Part shown: positions 42,485-50,616 of the stretch, in pieces
How positions within the stretch are numbered: position 1 is the stretch's first letter
Layout: each line of letters starts with the position of its first letter
From: Pseudomonas salomonii
GTDB taxonomy: Bacteria > Pseudomonadota > Gammaproteobacteria > Pseudomonadales > Pseudomonadaceae
DNA length: 64,000 nucleotides
Direction: 5' to 3'
NCBI RefSeq assembly: GCF_900107155.1
Contig: NZ_FNOX01000008.1
Location: forward strand, 1 to 64,000
Position numbers and translations under genes: made by a program
Notes under the pieces: generated by a model
What the model was told of the DNA's origin: nothing
Databases searched by the model: none
What the model saw: only the letters and a program-made list of their open reading frames with translations

Positions 42485-44359
42485 GTGAGTTCCGAATTCC
42501 GAGCGCAACCCCAGCCCGCACCGCGATACCGCGAGGTCTCCATCGGCCACGCAGCGGTGGCGGTCACTGAAGAACACGGCGTGTTGCACATGCGCTCCCT
42601 GGAACCCCTGGCCGAGTTGCCGGCGCGCCTGCTCGATCGCCTGGTGCATTGGGCGCGGGTACGGCCCGAGCAGACGTTTATCGCGGCACGCCAGGCCGGT
42701 GGGGATTGGCGCCGTGTCAGCTATCGCGAGATGCTCGACAGCGTGCGCGCGATTGCCCAGGGCCTGCTCAGCTACGGGCTGTCGGCGGACAAGCCCCTGG
42801 CCTTGCTGTCCGGCAACGATATCGAGCATTTGCAGGTCGCCCTCGGCGCGATGTACGCCGGCATTCCCTACTGCCCGGTCTCGCCCGCGTATTCGCTGTT
42901 GTCCCAGGATTTCGCCAAGCTGCGGCATGTGTGCGACCTGCTGCAACCGGGCTTGGTGTTTGTCAGCGATGCGGCGCTGTACCAGCGCGCCATCGACGCC
43001 GTCTTGCCGGCCGAGACCCCGTTGATCAGCGTGCGCGGCCACGTTCCCGGGCGTACTCAGGCCAGCTTTGCCAGCCTGCTGCAAACGCCGGGTGGCGCCG
43101 AGGCCGAAGCGGCGTTCGACGCCACCGGCCCCGACAGCATCGCCAAGTTTCTCTTCACCTCGGGCTCGACCAAATTGCCCAAGGCCGTGATCACCACCCA
43201 GCGCATGCTCTGCGCCAACCAGCAGATGCTGTTGCAGACGTTTCCGGTGTTCGGTGAGGAGCCGCCGGTGCTGGTGGACTGGCTGCCGTGGAATCACACT
43301 TTTGGCGGCAGCCACAACATCGGTATCGTGCTCTACAACGGTGGCACCTTTTATCTGGACGACGGCAAGCCCACGGTCCAGGGTTTTGCCCAGACCTTGC
43401 GCAACCTCAAGGAGATTTCGCCCACGGCTTACCTGACGGTGCCCAAGGGCTGGGAAGAGCTGGTCAACGCCCTGGAACAGGACGCCGAGTTGCGCGAGCG
43501 TTTTTTTGCGCGGATGAACCTGTTCTTCTTCGCCGCCGCCGGCCTGTCTCAAAGTATCTGGGATCGCCTCGATCGCGTGGCCGAGCAGCACTGCGGTGAA
43601 CGCATCCGCATGATGGCCGGGCTGGGCATGACCGAAGCCGCGCCGTCCTGCACCTTCACCACCGGGCCGTTGTCCATGGCCGGCTATATCGGTTTGCCCG
43701 CGCCGGGCTGCGAGGTGCGCCTGGTGCCGGTGGACGGCAAGTTCGAAGGGCGCTTTCGCGGGCCGCATATCATGCCGGGTTACTGGCGGGCGCCCCAGCA
43801 AACCGCCGAGGTGTTCGATGAACACGGGTTCTACTGTTCAGGAGACGCGATCAAGCTCGCCGACCCTCGGCAGCCGCAACTGGGCCTGATGTTCGATGGG
43901 CGAATAGCCGAGGATTTCAAGCTCTCTTCCGGGGTGTTTGTCAGCGTGGGTCCGTTGCGCAATCGCGCGGTGCTCGACGGCTCGCCCTATGTGCAGGACC
44001 TGGTGATTACCGCGCCCGATCGCGAGTGCCTTGGAGCATTGGTGTTCCCAAGGCTCTACGAATGCCGTCGGCTGGCGGGCCTGGACGCCGCCGCCAGCGA
44101 CGCCGACGTGCTCGGCAGCGCGCCGGTGCGCCAGTGGTTCGGCGACTGGTTGCAACGCCTCAATCGCGGCGCCACCGGCAATGCCAGTCGCCTGGAATGG
44201 ATTGCCCTGCTCGACGAGCCGGCGTCCATCGACCGTGGGGAAATCACCGACAAAGGTTCGATCAACCAGCGCGCCGTGCTGCAATGGCGCGCGGCCAAAG
44301 TCGAGGCGTTGTATCGCGGCGAAGAGGCCACGATCCTGCGCGCCGAGCCCAAGCCTTGA
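42485..44359 (+). CDS. fcs: Feruloyl-CoA synthetase
   Basis: AMP-forming acyl-CoA ligase that activates ferulate and other hydroxycinnamates. It has 624 residues from a GTG at 42485, which has GGAGG eight bases upstream; no ATG fits. The adenylation motif is KFLFTSGSTKLPKAV (P-loop), followed by DWLPWNHTFGGSHN, GLGMTEAAPSCTFT, CSGDAIKL and the hinge region MFDGRIAEDFKLSSG. The N-terminal HWARVRPEQTFIAAR is also typical of Fcs. The stop overlaps the thiolase start (TTGA), suggesting coupled translation. Confidence 0.94.
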   Translation: MSSEFRAQPQPAPRYREVSIGHAAVAVTEEHGVLHMRSLEPLAELPARLLDRLVHWARVRPEQTFIAARQAGGDWRRVSYREMLDSVRAIAQGLLSYGLSADKPLALLSGNDIEHLQVALGAMYAGIPYCPVSPAYSLLSQDFAKLRHVCDLLQPGLVFVSDAALYQRAIDAVLPAETPLISVRGHVPGRTQASFASLLQTPGGAEAEAAFDATGPDSIAKFLFTSGSTKLPKAVITTQRMLCANQQMLLQTFPVFGEEPPVLVDWLPWNHTFGGSHNIGIVLYNGGTFYLDDGKPTVQGFAQTLRNLKEISPTAYLTVPKGWEELVNALEQDAELRERFFARMNLFFFAAAGLSQSIWDRLDRVAEQHCGERIRMMAGLGMTEAAPSCTFTTGPLSMAGYIGLPAPGCEVRLVPVDGKFEGRFRGPHIMPGYWRAPQQTAEVFDEHGFYCSGDAIKLADPRQPQLGLMFDGRIAEDFKLSSGVFVSVGPLRNRAVLDGSPYVQDLVITAPDRECLGALVFPRLYECRRLAGLDAAASDADVLGSAPVRQWFGDWLQRLNRGATGNASRLEWIALLDEPASIDRGEITDKGSINQRAVLQWRAAKVEALYRGEEATILRAEPKP

Positions 44360-45591
44360 ACGGGCAGTATTCGGCATTTGCCGATGTGGCGATTGTCGAG
44401 GCCGTGCGCACCCCCTGGATTGACCTGGGTGGCGCACTGTCTCAGGTTTCACCCATCGACCTGGGGATCAAGGTAGGCCGTGAGGTCATGGCCCGGGCGG
44501 GTATTGAACCGCAGGCGGTGGACAGCGTTCTGGCCGGCTCCATGGCCCAGGCCAGTTTCGATGCCTACTTGCTGCCACGGCATATCGGCTTGTACAGCGG
44601 GGTGGCGCAAGCGGTCCCGGCACTGGGGGTGCAGCGCATCTGCGCCACCGGTTTCGAACTGTTGCGCCAGGCTGCCGGGCAGCTGCGGGACGGCGTGCAA
44701 CTGGCCTTGTGTGTGGCCAGTGAATCCATGTCGCGCAACCCCATCGCGGCTTACACCCACAGGGGCGGGTTTCGTCTGGGTGGCGAGGTCCAGTTCAAGG
44801 ACTTTCTGTGGGAAGCCCTGTACGACCCGGCCCCGGGCCTGGACATGATCGCCACGGCCGACAACCTGGCGCGCCGTTATGGCCTTAGCCGCGAGGCGGT
44901 GGACCGCTACGCCTGCGCCAGCCACCAGCGAGCGTTGCAGGCGCAGCGTGACGGCGCTTGGGTTGACGAGGTGGTGGCGGTCGATAACCAGGTATTCGAG
45001 CTTGAGGGGTACCAGCCCCGAGGCATCAGCCTGGCGCGTCGGGCCGGTGCCGTCAGTGAGGACAGCCACCCTCGGCCCACCGACCTTGCGAGCCTGACAC
45101 GCTTGCGCGCCGTGCATCTGGGCGGCGTGCAAACCGCCGGCAACAGTTGTGCCGTGGTGGATGGCGCGGCGGCGGCGTTGGTGGGCCGCGCCTCGGCCTG
45201 CACGCGTCCGGCCCTGGCGCGGTTGCTGGCCAGCGCGGTGGTCGGCGTGGCCCCCGAGTTCATGGGCATCGGCCCGGCACCGGCGATTCGTCTGCTGCTG
45301 CAACGCAGCGGGTTGAAGCTGGATGACATCGGCCGCTTCGAGATCAACGAAGCCCAGGCCGCCCAAGTGCTGGCGGTGGCCCATGAACTTGAGCTGGACA
45401 GCACCCGCCTCAACGTCCAGGGCGGCTCGCTGGCACTCGGGCATCCACTGGCTGCCACTGGCCTGCGCCTGGTCATGTCCCTGGCCCGACAACTGCGTCA
45501 GCACAACCTGCGCTACGGGATTGCCGCGGCGTGTGTGGGCGGCGGGCAGGGCATGGCGCTGCTGATCGAGAACCCTGCTTTTCGCGCTTGA
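44356..45591 (+). CDS. aat: Thiolase (beta-ketothiolase, Aat)
   Basis: A 411-residue thiolase. All catalytic features are present: the acyl-accepting Cys in QRICATGFELL, the His in GGSLALGHPLAATG and the second Cys in AACVGGGQGMAL. I use a TTG at 44356 that overlaps the fcs stop; there is no ATG before the conserved AIVEAVRTPW, so a GTG at 44383 is the only close alternative. The counterpart aat lies beside fcs in Pseudomonas sp. HR199. It would serve a beta-oxidative side route of feruloyl-CoA, though the main route through ech does not need it. Confidence 0.88.
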   Translation: MNGQYSAFADVAIVEAVRTPWIDLGGALSQVSPIDLGIKVGREVMARAGIEPQAVDSVLAGSMAQASFDAYLLPRHIGLYSGVAQAVPALGVQRICATGFELLRQAAGQLRDGVQLALCVASESMSRNPIAAYTHRGGFRLGGEVQFKDFLWEALYDPAPGLDMIATADNLARRYGLSREAVDRYACASHQRALQAQRDGAWVDEVVAVDNQVFELEGYQPRGISLARRAGAVSEDSHPRPTDLASLTRLRAVHLGGVQTAGNSCAVVDGAAAALVGRASACTRPALARLLASAVVGVAPEFMGIGPAPAIRLLLQRSGLKLDDIGRFEINEAQAAQVLAVAHELELDSTRLNVQGGSLALGHPLAATGLRLVMSLARQLRQHNLRYGIAAACVGGGQGMALLIENPAFRA

Positions 45592-45625
45592 GTGCGTGAT
45601 TCTTTTTGGTCGATGAGGTGTCCCG

Positions 45626-47368
45626 ATGTGGAGCTATGAGGCGCCCCTGCGCGATATGCAATTTGTCCTCGAACACTGGTTGCAGGCGCCCGACAGCTGG
45701 CGGCACAACCCGGCGTTCGAGGCCCTCGACCTGCCGCTGGCATTACAAGTATTGGAAGAGGCGGCACGCTTCAGCCAGGGCGTGCTGGCGCCGTTGAACC
45801 GCCACGGTGATCGCCAGGGCTGCCGCTGGCAGGCGGGCCAGGTCAGCACCCCGGACGGCTTCGTCGAGGCCTATCGTGCTTACGTCGAGGGTGGCTGGCC
45901 GGCGCTGGCGTGCGCCGAAGAGCAGGGCGGGCAGGGCTTGCCGCAACTGCTCGATGCGGCGCTGCAAGAGATGCTCTACGCCAGCAACCATGCCTGGGCC
46001 ATGTACACCGGGATCGCCCACGGCGCCTACCTGTGCCTCAAGACTCACGCCGCGCCTTGGCTGCAGGCACGCTACCTGCCGGAGATTGTCAGTGGCCAGG
46101 CGTTGCCCACCATGTGCCTGACCGAGTCCCAGGCCGGCAGCGATGTCGGTTTGCTGCGCTGTCGCGCTGAACCCCAGGCGGATGGCAGCTATCGCTTGAG
46201 CGGCAGCAAGCTGTTTATCTCAGGCGGTGAACACGACCTCACGGCCAATATCCTGCACCTGGTGCTGGCGCGCCTGCCCGATGCGCCGCCGGGCAGTCGC
46301 GGCATTTCACTGTTCCTGGTCCCCAGGCAGCTGGACGATGGCCGGGCCAATGGTGTGCATTGCGACGGCATCGAACACAAGATGGGCATCAAGGGCAGCG
46401 CCACCTGCTCCCTGGTGTTCGATGCCGCCCAAGGCTGGCTGATCGGCAAGGCCAATCAGGGCCTGGCGGCGATGTTCGTGATGATGAATTCGGCGCGCCT
46501 GCATGTCGGCCTGCAAGGCCTGGGGCATGTCGAGGCGGCTTGGCAGAATGCCCGGCAGTACGCTGCCGAGCGTGTGCAAATGCGTGCACCGTCCAGGCCC
46601 GAAGAGGTGGCGGCCCAGGCCGCTGACCCGATCCGTTATCACCCGGCCATGCGCCGCGTGTTGCTGGAGTTGCGCACCACCAGCGAGGGCATGCGTGCCA
46701 TCGGCTATTGGGCGGCGCACCTGCTGGATCAGGCCGAGCATGGCCAGGACGCCTCGGCGGCCCGGTTGGCGCCTTTGCTGACGCCCATCATCAAGGCGTT
46801 TTTTACTGAACAGGGCTTTCGCCAGGCCAGCAATGCGCTGCAGGTATTTGGCGGTTACGGCTATGTCACCGAGTTCGCCATCGAGCAAACCCTGCGGGAC
46901 AGTCGCATCGCGATGATCTACGAGGGCAGCAACGAGATCCAGGCCAATGACCTGTTGCTGCGCAAAGTGCTGGGGGATGAAGGTCGAGCCTTTGGCCTGC
47001 TGCTGGCCGAGTTGCGTGCCGAGGCCGGGCAGGGCGTGCAGTCTGTCGAGTGCGCAGGGTTCGCCCACGCATTGGGCAGCCTGTGCGACGCGCTGGCCAG
47101 TGTGGTGAGCGCCGTGCGTGAACGCGCGCAGGAAGACAGTGAATACCCCTATCGGGCCGCGCCGGATTTCCTCCAGCTCTGTGGCGTGGCGTTGCTGGCC
47201 TTTGCCTGGGCGCGGGCTGCGCGGGTCTCCAGGGCATTGCCCGAAGACGATCCATTGCGTGCCGCCAAGCTGCAAAGCGCCGGGTTCTTTTTCGATTACC
47301 TGCCGTCGCGGCTGGCGCAACACCTGGGTGCCATAGAGGCGGCGCGCGCCGCACTGGCGTTCGTCTGA
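45626..47368 (+). CDS. acd: Acyl-CoA dehydrogenase of the ferulate cluster
   Basis: A 580-residue FAD acyl-CoA dehydrogenase of the long type with a C-terminal extension (after FGGYGYVTEFAIEQTLRDSRIAMIYEGSNEIQ). The flavin/substrate motifs CLTESQAGSDVG and LFISGGEHD are clear. The catalytic base is presumably the Glu in MIYEGSNEIQ. It follows aat by 34 bases and corresponds to acd of the HR199 ferulate region. With aat it could shorten dihydroferulate or other phenylpropanoate side chains; this role is inferred. GAGGTG precedes the ATG at 45626. Confidence 0.88.
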   Translation: MWSYEAPLRDMQFVLEHWLQAPDSWRHNPAFEALDLPLALQVLEEAARFSQGVLAPLNRHGDRQGCRWQAGQVSTPDGFVEAYRAYVEGGWPALACAEEQGGQGLPQLLDAALQEMLYASNHAWAMYTGIAHGAYLCLKTHAAPWLQARYLPEIVSGQALPTMCLTESQAGSDVGLLRCRAEPQADGSYRLSGSKLFISGGEHDLTANILHLVLARLPDAPPGSRGISLFLVPRQLDDGRANGVHCDGIEHKMGIKGSATCSLVFDAAQGWLIGKANQGLAAMFVMMNSARLHVGLQGLGHVEAAWQNARQYAAERVQMRAPSRPEEVAAQAADPIRYHPAMRRVLLELRTTSEGMRAIGYWAAHLLDQAEHGQDASAARLAPLLTPIIKAFFTEQGFRQASNALQVFGGYGYVTEFAIEQTLRDSRIAMIYEGSNEIQANDLLLRKVLGDEGRAFGLLLAELRAEAGQGVQSVECAGFAHALGSLCDALASVVSAVRERAQEDSEYPYRAAPDFLQLCGVALLAFAWARAARVSRALPEDDPLRAAKLQSAGFFFDYLPSRLAQHLGAIEAARAALAFV

Positions 47369-47423
47369 CGGGATCGAATGCTTGCGGTACTATGGCAGGC
47401 CACGTGTTCTGGAAGTTGCCTGG

Positions 47424-48137
47424 ATGAGTAAGCCCGGTCAATTGGTGCTGGTTGCACTGCGCAAGATGATTGCCAACGGTGAGTTGGTGGCGGGGGAGCG
47501 CCTGATGGAAACCCCTACGGCGCAACGCTTTGGTGTGTCGCGCATGCCCGTGCGCATGGCATTTCGTACCCTTGAGCAGGAAGGGCTGCTGGTGCCGTTC
47601 GGCGGGCGCGGCTATCAGGTGCGGTCGGTCAGCCCCAGTGACATTGCCGGCGCCGTGGAAGTGCGCGGTGTGCTGGAAGGCCTGGCTGCGCGTCAAGCCG
47701 CCGAGCATGGTCTTTGCGACGCGGCGCGTGCGGCGCTGGAGCGCTGCCTGGTGGAGGGCGACCAACTGTTCGACAAAGGCTACGTGACTGAAGAGGACCT
47801 TGAGGTTTACCACGACCTGAACATGCGCTTTCACCAGGTCATTGTGGAGGGCAGCCACAACCCGGCGATCACCGATGCGCTGGCACGCAATGATCACTTG
47901 CCCTTCGCATCGGTGACCGCGCTGGCGGTGGATCGTGAGGACATGGCTCGTGAATACCGGCGCTTCAACTATGCCCACATGCAGCATCACTCGGTGTTCG
48001 ATGCCCTGGTCAATCGCCAGGGCGCGCGCGCCGAAGCCATCATGCGCGAACACGCCAATGCGACGTTGCGTTATGCCGAGATCTTCAGTTCAGCCACTGC
48101 CGACGCGCGCATGAAGGTGATTTTGCCCGCGTCGTGA
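47424..48137 (+). CDS. vanR: GntR-family repressor VanR
   Basis: A 237-residue FadR-subgroup GntR protein. The HTH (PTAQRFGVSRMPVRMAFRTLEQEGLLVPFGGRGYQVR, about 30-67) is very close to that of Caulobacter VanR, and the helical effector domain carries metal/ligand His residues (EVYHDLNMRFHQVIVEGSHN). VanR represses vanAB and is released by vanillate. The ATG at 47424 has GGAAG ahead. It is the last gene of the ech operon and convergent with vanB (6-base gap). Matching operators ATTGGATCCATT lie upstream of vanA. Confidence 0.88.
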   Translation: MSKPGQLVLVALRKMIANGELVAGERLMETPTAQRFGVSRMPVRMAFRTLEQEGLLVPFGGRGYQVRSVSPSDIAGAVEVRGVLEGLAARQAAEHGLCDAARAALERCLVEGDQLFDKGYVTEEDLEVYHDLNMRFHQVIVEGSHNPAITDALARNDHLPFASVTALAVDREDMAREYRRFNYAHMQHHSVFDALVNRQGARAEAIMREHANATLRYAEIFSSATADARMKVILPAS

Positions 48138-48143
48138 CACGGT

Positions 48144-49094
48144 TCAGATGTCGAGCACCAACAGTGGGGTTTTCGAGCGTGAGCAGCAGGGCGTGAACTG
48201 GTCGTTCAGCGCCTGTTCCTGCTCGGTGAGGAACAAGTCCCGGTGCTCCGGGATGCCGTCCAGCACACGGGTCAGGCAGGTGCCGCAGATCCCTTGTTCG
48301 CAGGACACGGCAATCTCGATGCCCTGGCTTTCCAGGACCTGGACCACGGTCTTGTCGGCGGGGATCGTGAAGACCTGGCCGCTGCTGCCGAGCTTCACCG
48401 AAAAGCTGCCGTCGAGGCTGTTGTCCACTGGCGCCGCCGAGAAGTACTCGCGATGCAGGCAATCCTCTTGCCAGCCTTGCGCCCGCGCGCTGTCGAGCAC
48501 GTGTTGCATGAAACCGCCGGGGCCGCAGACATACAGGTGCACATCGTCTGCGGGCGCAGCCAACACCTCGGCAGTCTTGAGGGCCGTGTGGGGCTGCTCA
48601 TCGAAATGCAGGAACACGCGCTCTGCAAACGGTGACGCCTTTAGCCGCTGTACAAACGCCGCACGCTCACTGGCGCGGGCACAGTAATGCAGGTCGAAGT
48701 CGGCACCTGCATGGGCGAGGCGCTCGGCCATGCACAGGATCGGGGTGATGCCGATGCCGCCGGCGAACAGCAGGCTGCGTCGTGCTTCATGGGCGAGGGG
48801 GAATAGGTTGCGTGGTTCGCTGATCCTCAGGTGGGCGCCCTCGTGTACCTGCTCGTGCAAGCTGCGCGAGCCGCCGCGAGAAGCCGGGTCGTTGAGTACG
48901 CCAATCAGATAGCGATGACGCTCCTCGGGGTGATTGCACAGCGAATACTGGCGCACCAGCCCGTCCGGCAGATGCACGTCAATGTGCGCGCCGGCACTGA
49001 AGGCGGGCAGCGGCTGGCCATCGACCCTGGCCAGTTCATAGCTGCAAATGTCCTGGGCTTCGTTATTACGGGATACCACCACCACATCGATCAT
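48144..49094 (-). CDS. vanB: Vanillate O-demethylase reductase subunit
   Basis: A 316-residue class IA oxygenase reductase that passes electrons from NADH through FMN and a plant-type [2Fe-2S] to VanA. In order: an FMN-binding barrel (VRQYSLCNHPEER, near residue 55), an NAD domain (LLFAGGIGITPILCMAERL; VYVCGPGGFM-like LYVCGPGGFMQHV) and a C-terminal ferredoxin domain with Cys ligands in CEQGICGTCLTRVLDG plus a late CCS. It lies 29 bases downstream of vanA in the same operon. Confidence 0.95.
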   Translation of the reverse strand: MIDVVVVSRNNEAQDICSYELARVDGQPLPAFSAGAHIDVHLPDGLVRQYSLCNHPEERHRYLIGVLNDPASRGGSRSLHEQVHEGAHLRISEPRNLFPLAHEARRSLLFAGGIGITPILCMAERLAHAGADFDLHYCARASERAAFVQRLKASPFAERVFLHFDEQPHTALKTAEVLAAPADDVHLYVCGPGGFMQHVLDSARAQGWQEDCLHREYFSAAPVDNSLDGSFSVKLGSSGQVFTIPADKTVVQVLESQGIEIAVSCEQGICGTCLTRVLDGIPEHRDLFLTEQEQALNDQFTPCCSRSKTPLLVLDI

Positions 49095-49123
49095 GTTCGG
49101 TCCTCGCAGAGTTGTCGCGCCGT

Positions 49124-50185
49124 TCAGGCGGTGGTGGTCGTGATCAGTTGTGGTTCGAGTGGGCGTTCCTTGGCAATCAGTCGCTCCAGGATTTTGCGCG
49201 ACTGCACGCCGCCGGCATCGATATTCAACTTGAGCAGGTTGCGTTGCGGGTGGGCCAGCAGGTTCTGCTGCTGACGTTCGAGCATCTCCAGGTCTTCGCT
49301 GAAAATCTTCCCTTGGCCTTCGCGAATGCTGGCGGTCAGCGCCTCATCGTGAGGATTGAAGTTGCGCGCCATGCCCCAGAAATACCAGATCGACGTCTCG
49401 GTTTGCGGGGTGATGAAGTCGACCACGATGCTTGCCGCCTTGTGTTCGGGCGCTGCGTGGTAGCCGCCCTTGCCGGCGTGGGCCACGCCGACTTCGATCA
49501 GCACGTGGCTGGGCGGGGTGAAGCGACAGATCTGCCAGCGGTCCACCGGCACATCGTCGGCGAGGTTGTTGCCGCGCAGGGCCATGCGCCAGAACGGCGG
49601 AGCCAGGATGTTTTCCATGTGCCGGGCGGTGACGACTTCGTCGCCTTCAACCGTGGTGACGGGAGGCGCTTGATCGATTTCCTTTTGGCCGATGCTGGAA
49701 GCGTGGACGTAGGTTTCGTGGGTCAGGTCCATCAGGTTGTCGATCATCAGGCGGTAGTCGCACTGGATATCAAACAGCCCGCCGCCGTACGCCCACTGGT
49801 CACTCACTGCCCACTCCAGGTGATGAATCAGCGCCGGGTCGGCAAGGGCCTGATCGCCGGGCCATACCCAGATAAAACCATAGCGTTCAACCGCGGCAAA
49901 GGTCTTGTTGCACGGAAAACCACGCACCCGCTGTCCGGGCATTTCGACGGTCTTACCGTCGGCCCCCATGACCAGGCCGTGATAGCCGCAAACCAGGTTG
50001 CCATTTTCGACGTAACCCAGCGAAAGCGGTGCGCCACGATGGGGGCAGAAGTCCTCGATGGCGACGACGCTGCCTTGCGGGCCACGATAAAACACCATTT
50101 TTTCACCGCAGATCTGGCGACCCAGGGGTTTTTGGGCGATTTCATCGGGTGTGCAGGCGACGTACCAAGTGTTTTTGGGGTACAT
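49124..50185 (-). CDS. vanA: Vanillate O-demethylase oxygenase subunit
   Basis: A 353-residue Rieske non-haem iron oxygenase that converts vanillate to protocatechuate plus formaldehyde. The Rieske ligands are in CPHRGAPLS and CGYHGLVM (about 47-70). The mononuclear iron site is in MIDNLMDLTHETYVHASS (two His). The opening MYPKNTWYVACTPDEI is typical of VanA. The ATG at 50185 follows AGAGAG. It is the first gene of vanAB, with a canonical promoter and a VanR operator upstream. Confidence 0.96.
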   Translation of the reverse strand: MYPKNTWYVACTPDEIAQKPLGRQICGEKMVFYRGPQGSVVAIEDFCPHRGAPLSLGYVENGNLVCGYHGLVMGADGKTVEMPGQRVRGFPCNKTFAAVERYGFIWVWPGDQALADPALIHHLEWAVSDQWAYGGGLFDIQCDYRLMIDNLMDLTHETYVHASSIGQKEIDQAPPVTTVEGDEVVTARHMENILAPPFWRMALRGNNLADDVPVDRWQICRFTPPSHVLIEVGVAHAGKGGYHAAPEHKAASIVVDFITPQTETSIWYFWGMARNFNPHDEALTASIREGQGKIFSEDLEMLERQQQNLLAHPQRNLLKLNIDAGGVQSRKILERLIAKERPLEPQLITTTTA

Positions 50186-50206
50186 GGCAACTCTCTGGCT
50201 GGTTAA

Positions 50207-50217
50207 TTATTTTTGTT
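50207..50217 (-). promoter_or_regulatory. Crc/Hfq-type CA motif in vanA leader
   Basis: The minus strand reads AACAAAAATAA, two registers of AAnAAnAA, between the VanR operator and the vanA ribosome site. Confidence 0.5.
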
Positions 50218-50256
50218 TAATGGATCCATTAAATTTCCAGAGCTGCTGTGAGTCAA
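50216..50256 (-). promoter_or_regulatory. vanAB promoter overlapped by a VanR operator
   Basis: On the minus strand the -35 TTGACT (50251-50256) is separated by exactly 17 bases from the -10 TTTAAT (50228-50233). The -10 is one end of a perfect 18-bp palindrome, TTTAATGGATCCATTAAA (50216-50233), whose core fits the VanR operator ATTGGATCCAAT. A bound repressor would cover the -10 and start site. Confidence 0.85.
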
Positions 50257-50311
50257 TGTATGAATCAGTTGTTTAAGGTTATTTTGGGCGATTATCGACC
50301 GATGTGATTTT

Positions 50312-50323
50312 ATTGGATCCATT
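50312..50323. promoter_or_regulatory. Second VanR operator
   Basis: ATTGGATCCATT matches ATTGGATCCAAT in 11 of 12 positions. Its centre is 93 bases from the first operator. The remaining sequence to 50552 contains no supportable gene. Confidence 0.7.
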
Positions 50324-50552
50324 GAGTGAGGGCGTTTGGTGCGCTGATGGCAAAGAAAGGCCTGTCAAAAAATACCCTGTCTAGATCATCGGGCGTAACC
50401 AAGCCCTCACCGAACATCCGCTACTTTCTTGCGCAGAAATGGGACGTTGCTGCGTCATTTGGTAGCAAATCGCTTTACCCGCTTCGCGCAATTTTCCCCA
50501 CCCGAACGGAAGACTTCATTTAAATCAATGACTAACGTTCTTTTGGAGGTGT

Positions 50553-50568
50553 TGGCACGCGTTATGCT
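50553..50568 (+). promoter_or_regulatory. Sigma54-type promoter of the gntR-ABC-ggt operon
   Basis: TGGCACGCGTTATGCT matches TGGCAC-N5-TTGCT except for one base, with ten bases between GG and GC. The predicted start lies near 50580, 37 bases before the gntR ATG. The required enhancer-binding protein is not evident next to it; NtrC would be a candidate given the nitrogen-related genes downstream. Confidence 0.7.
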
Positions 50569-50571
50569 TTC

Positions 50572-50597
50572 TTGTATTCGTGGATAATTGGATACAA
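50572..50597. promoter_or_regulatory. GntR-type inverted repeat at the transcription start
   Basis: TTGTAT (50572-50577) and ATACAA (50592-50597) form an inverted repeat that straddles the predicted start of the sigma54 promoter, a location suited to autorepression by the downstream GntR protein. Confidence 0.5.
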
Positions 50598-50616
50598 AAA
50601 TACAAAGAGGCTGCCA

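Noticed and set aside
40866..42521. 551-codon minus-strand frame opposite vdh
   Set aside because: Antisense shadow, rich in His/Arg/Gly, which reflects the GC bias of the real gene.
50326..50523. 65-residue frame between the VanR operators and the gntR promoter
   Set aside because: No ribosome site, overlaps regulatory DNA, and the sequence is not protein-like over most of its length.
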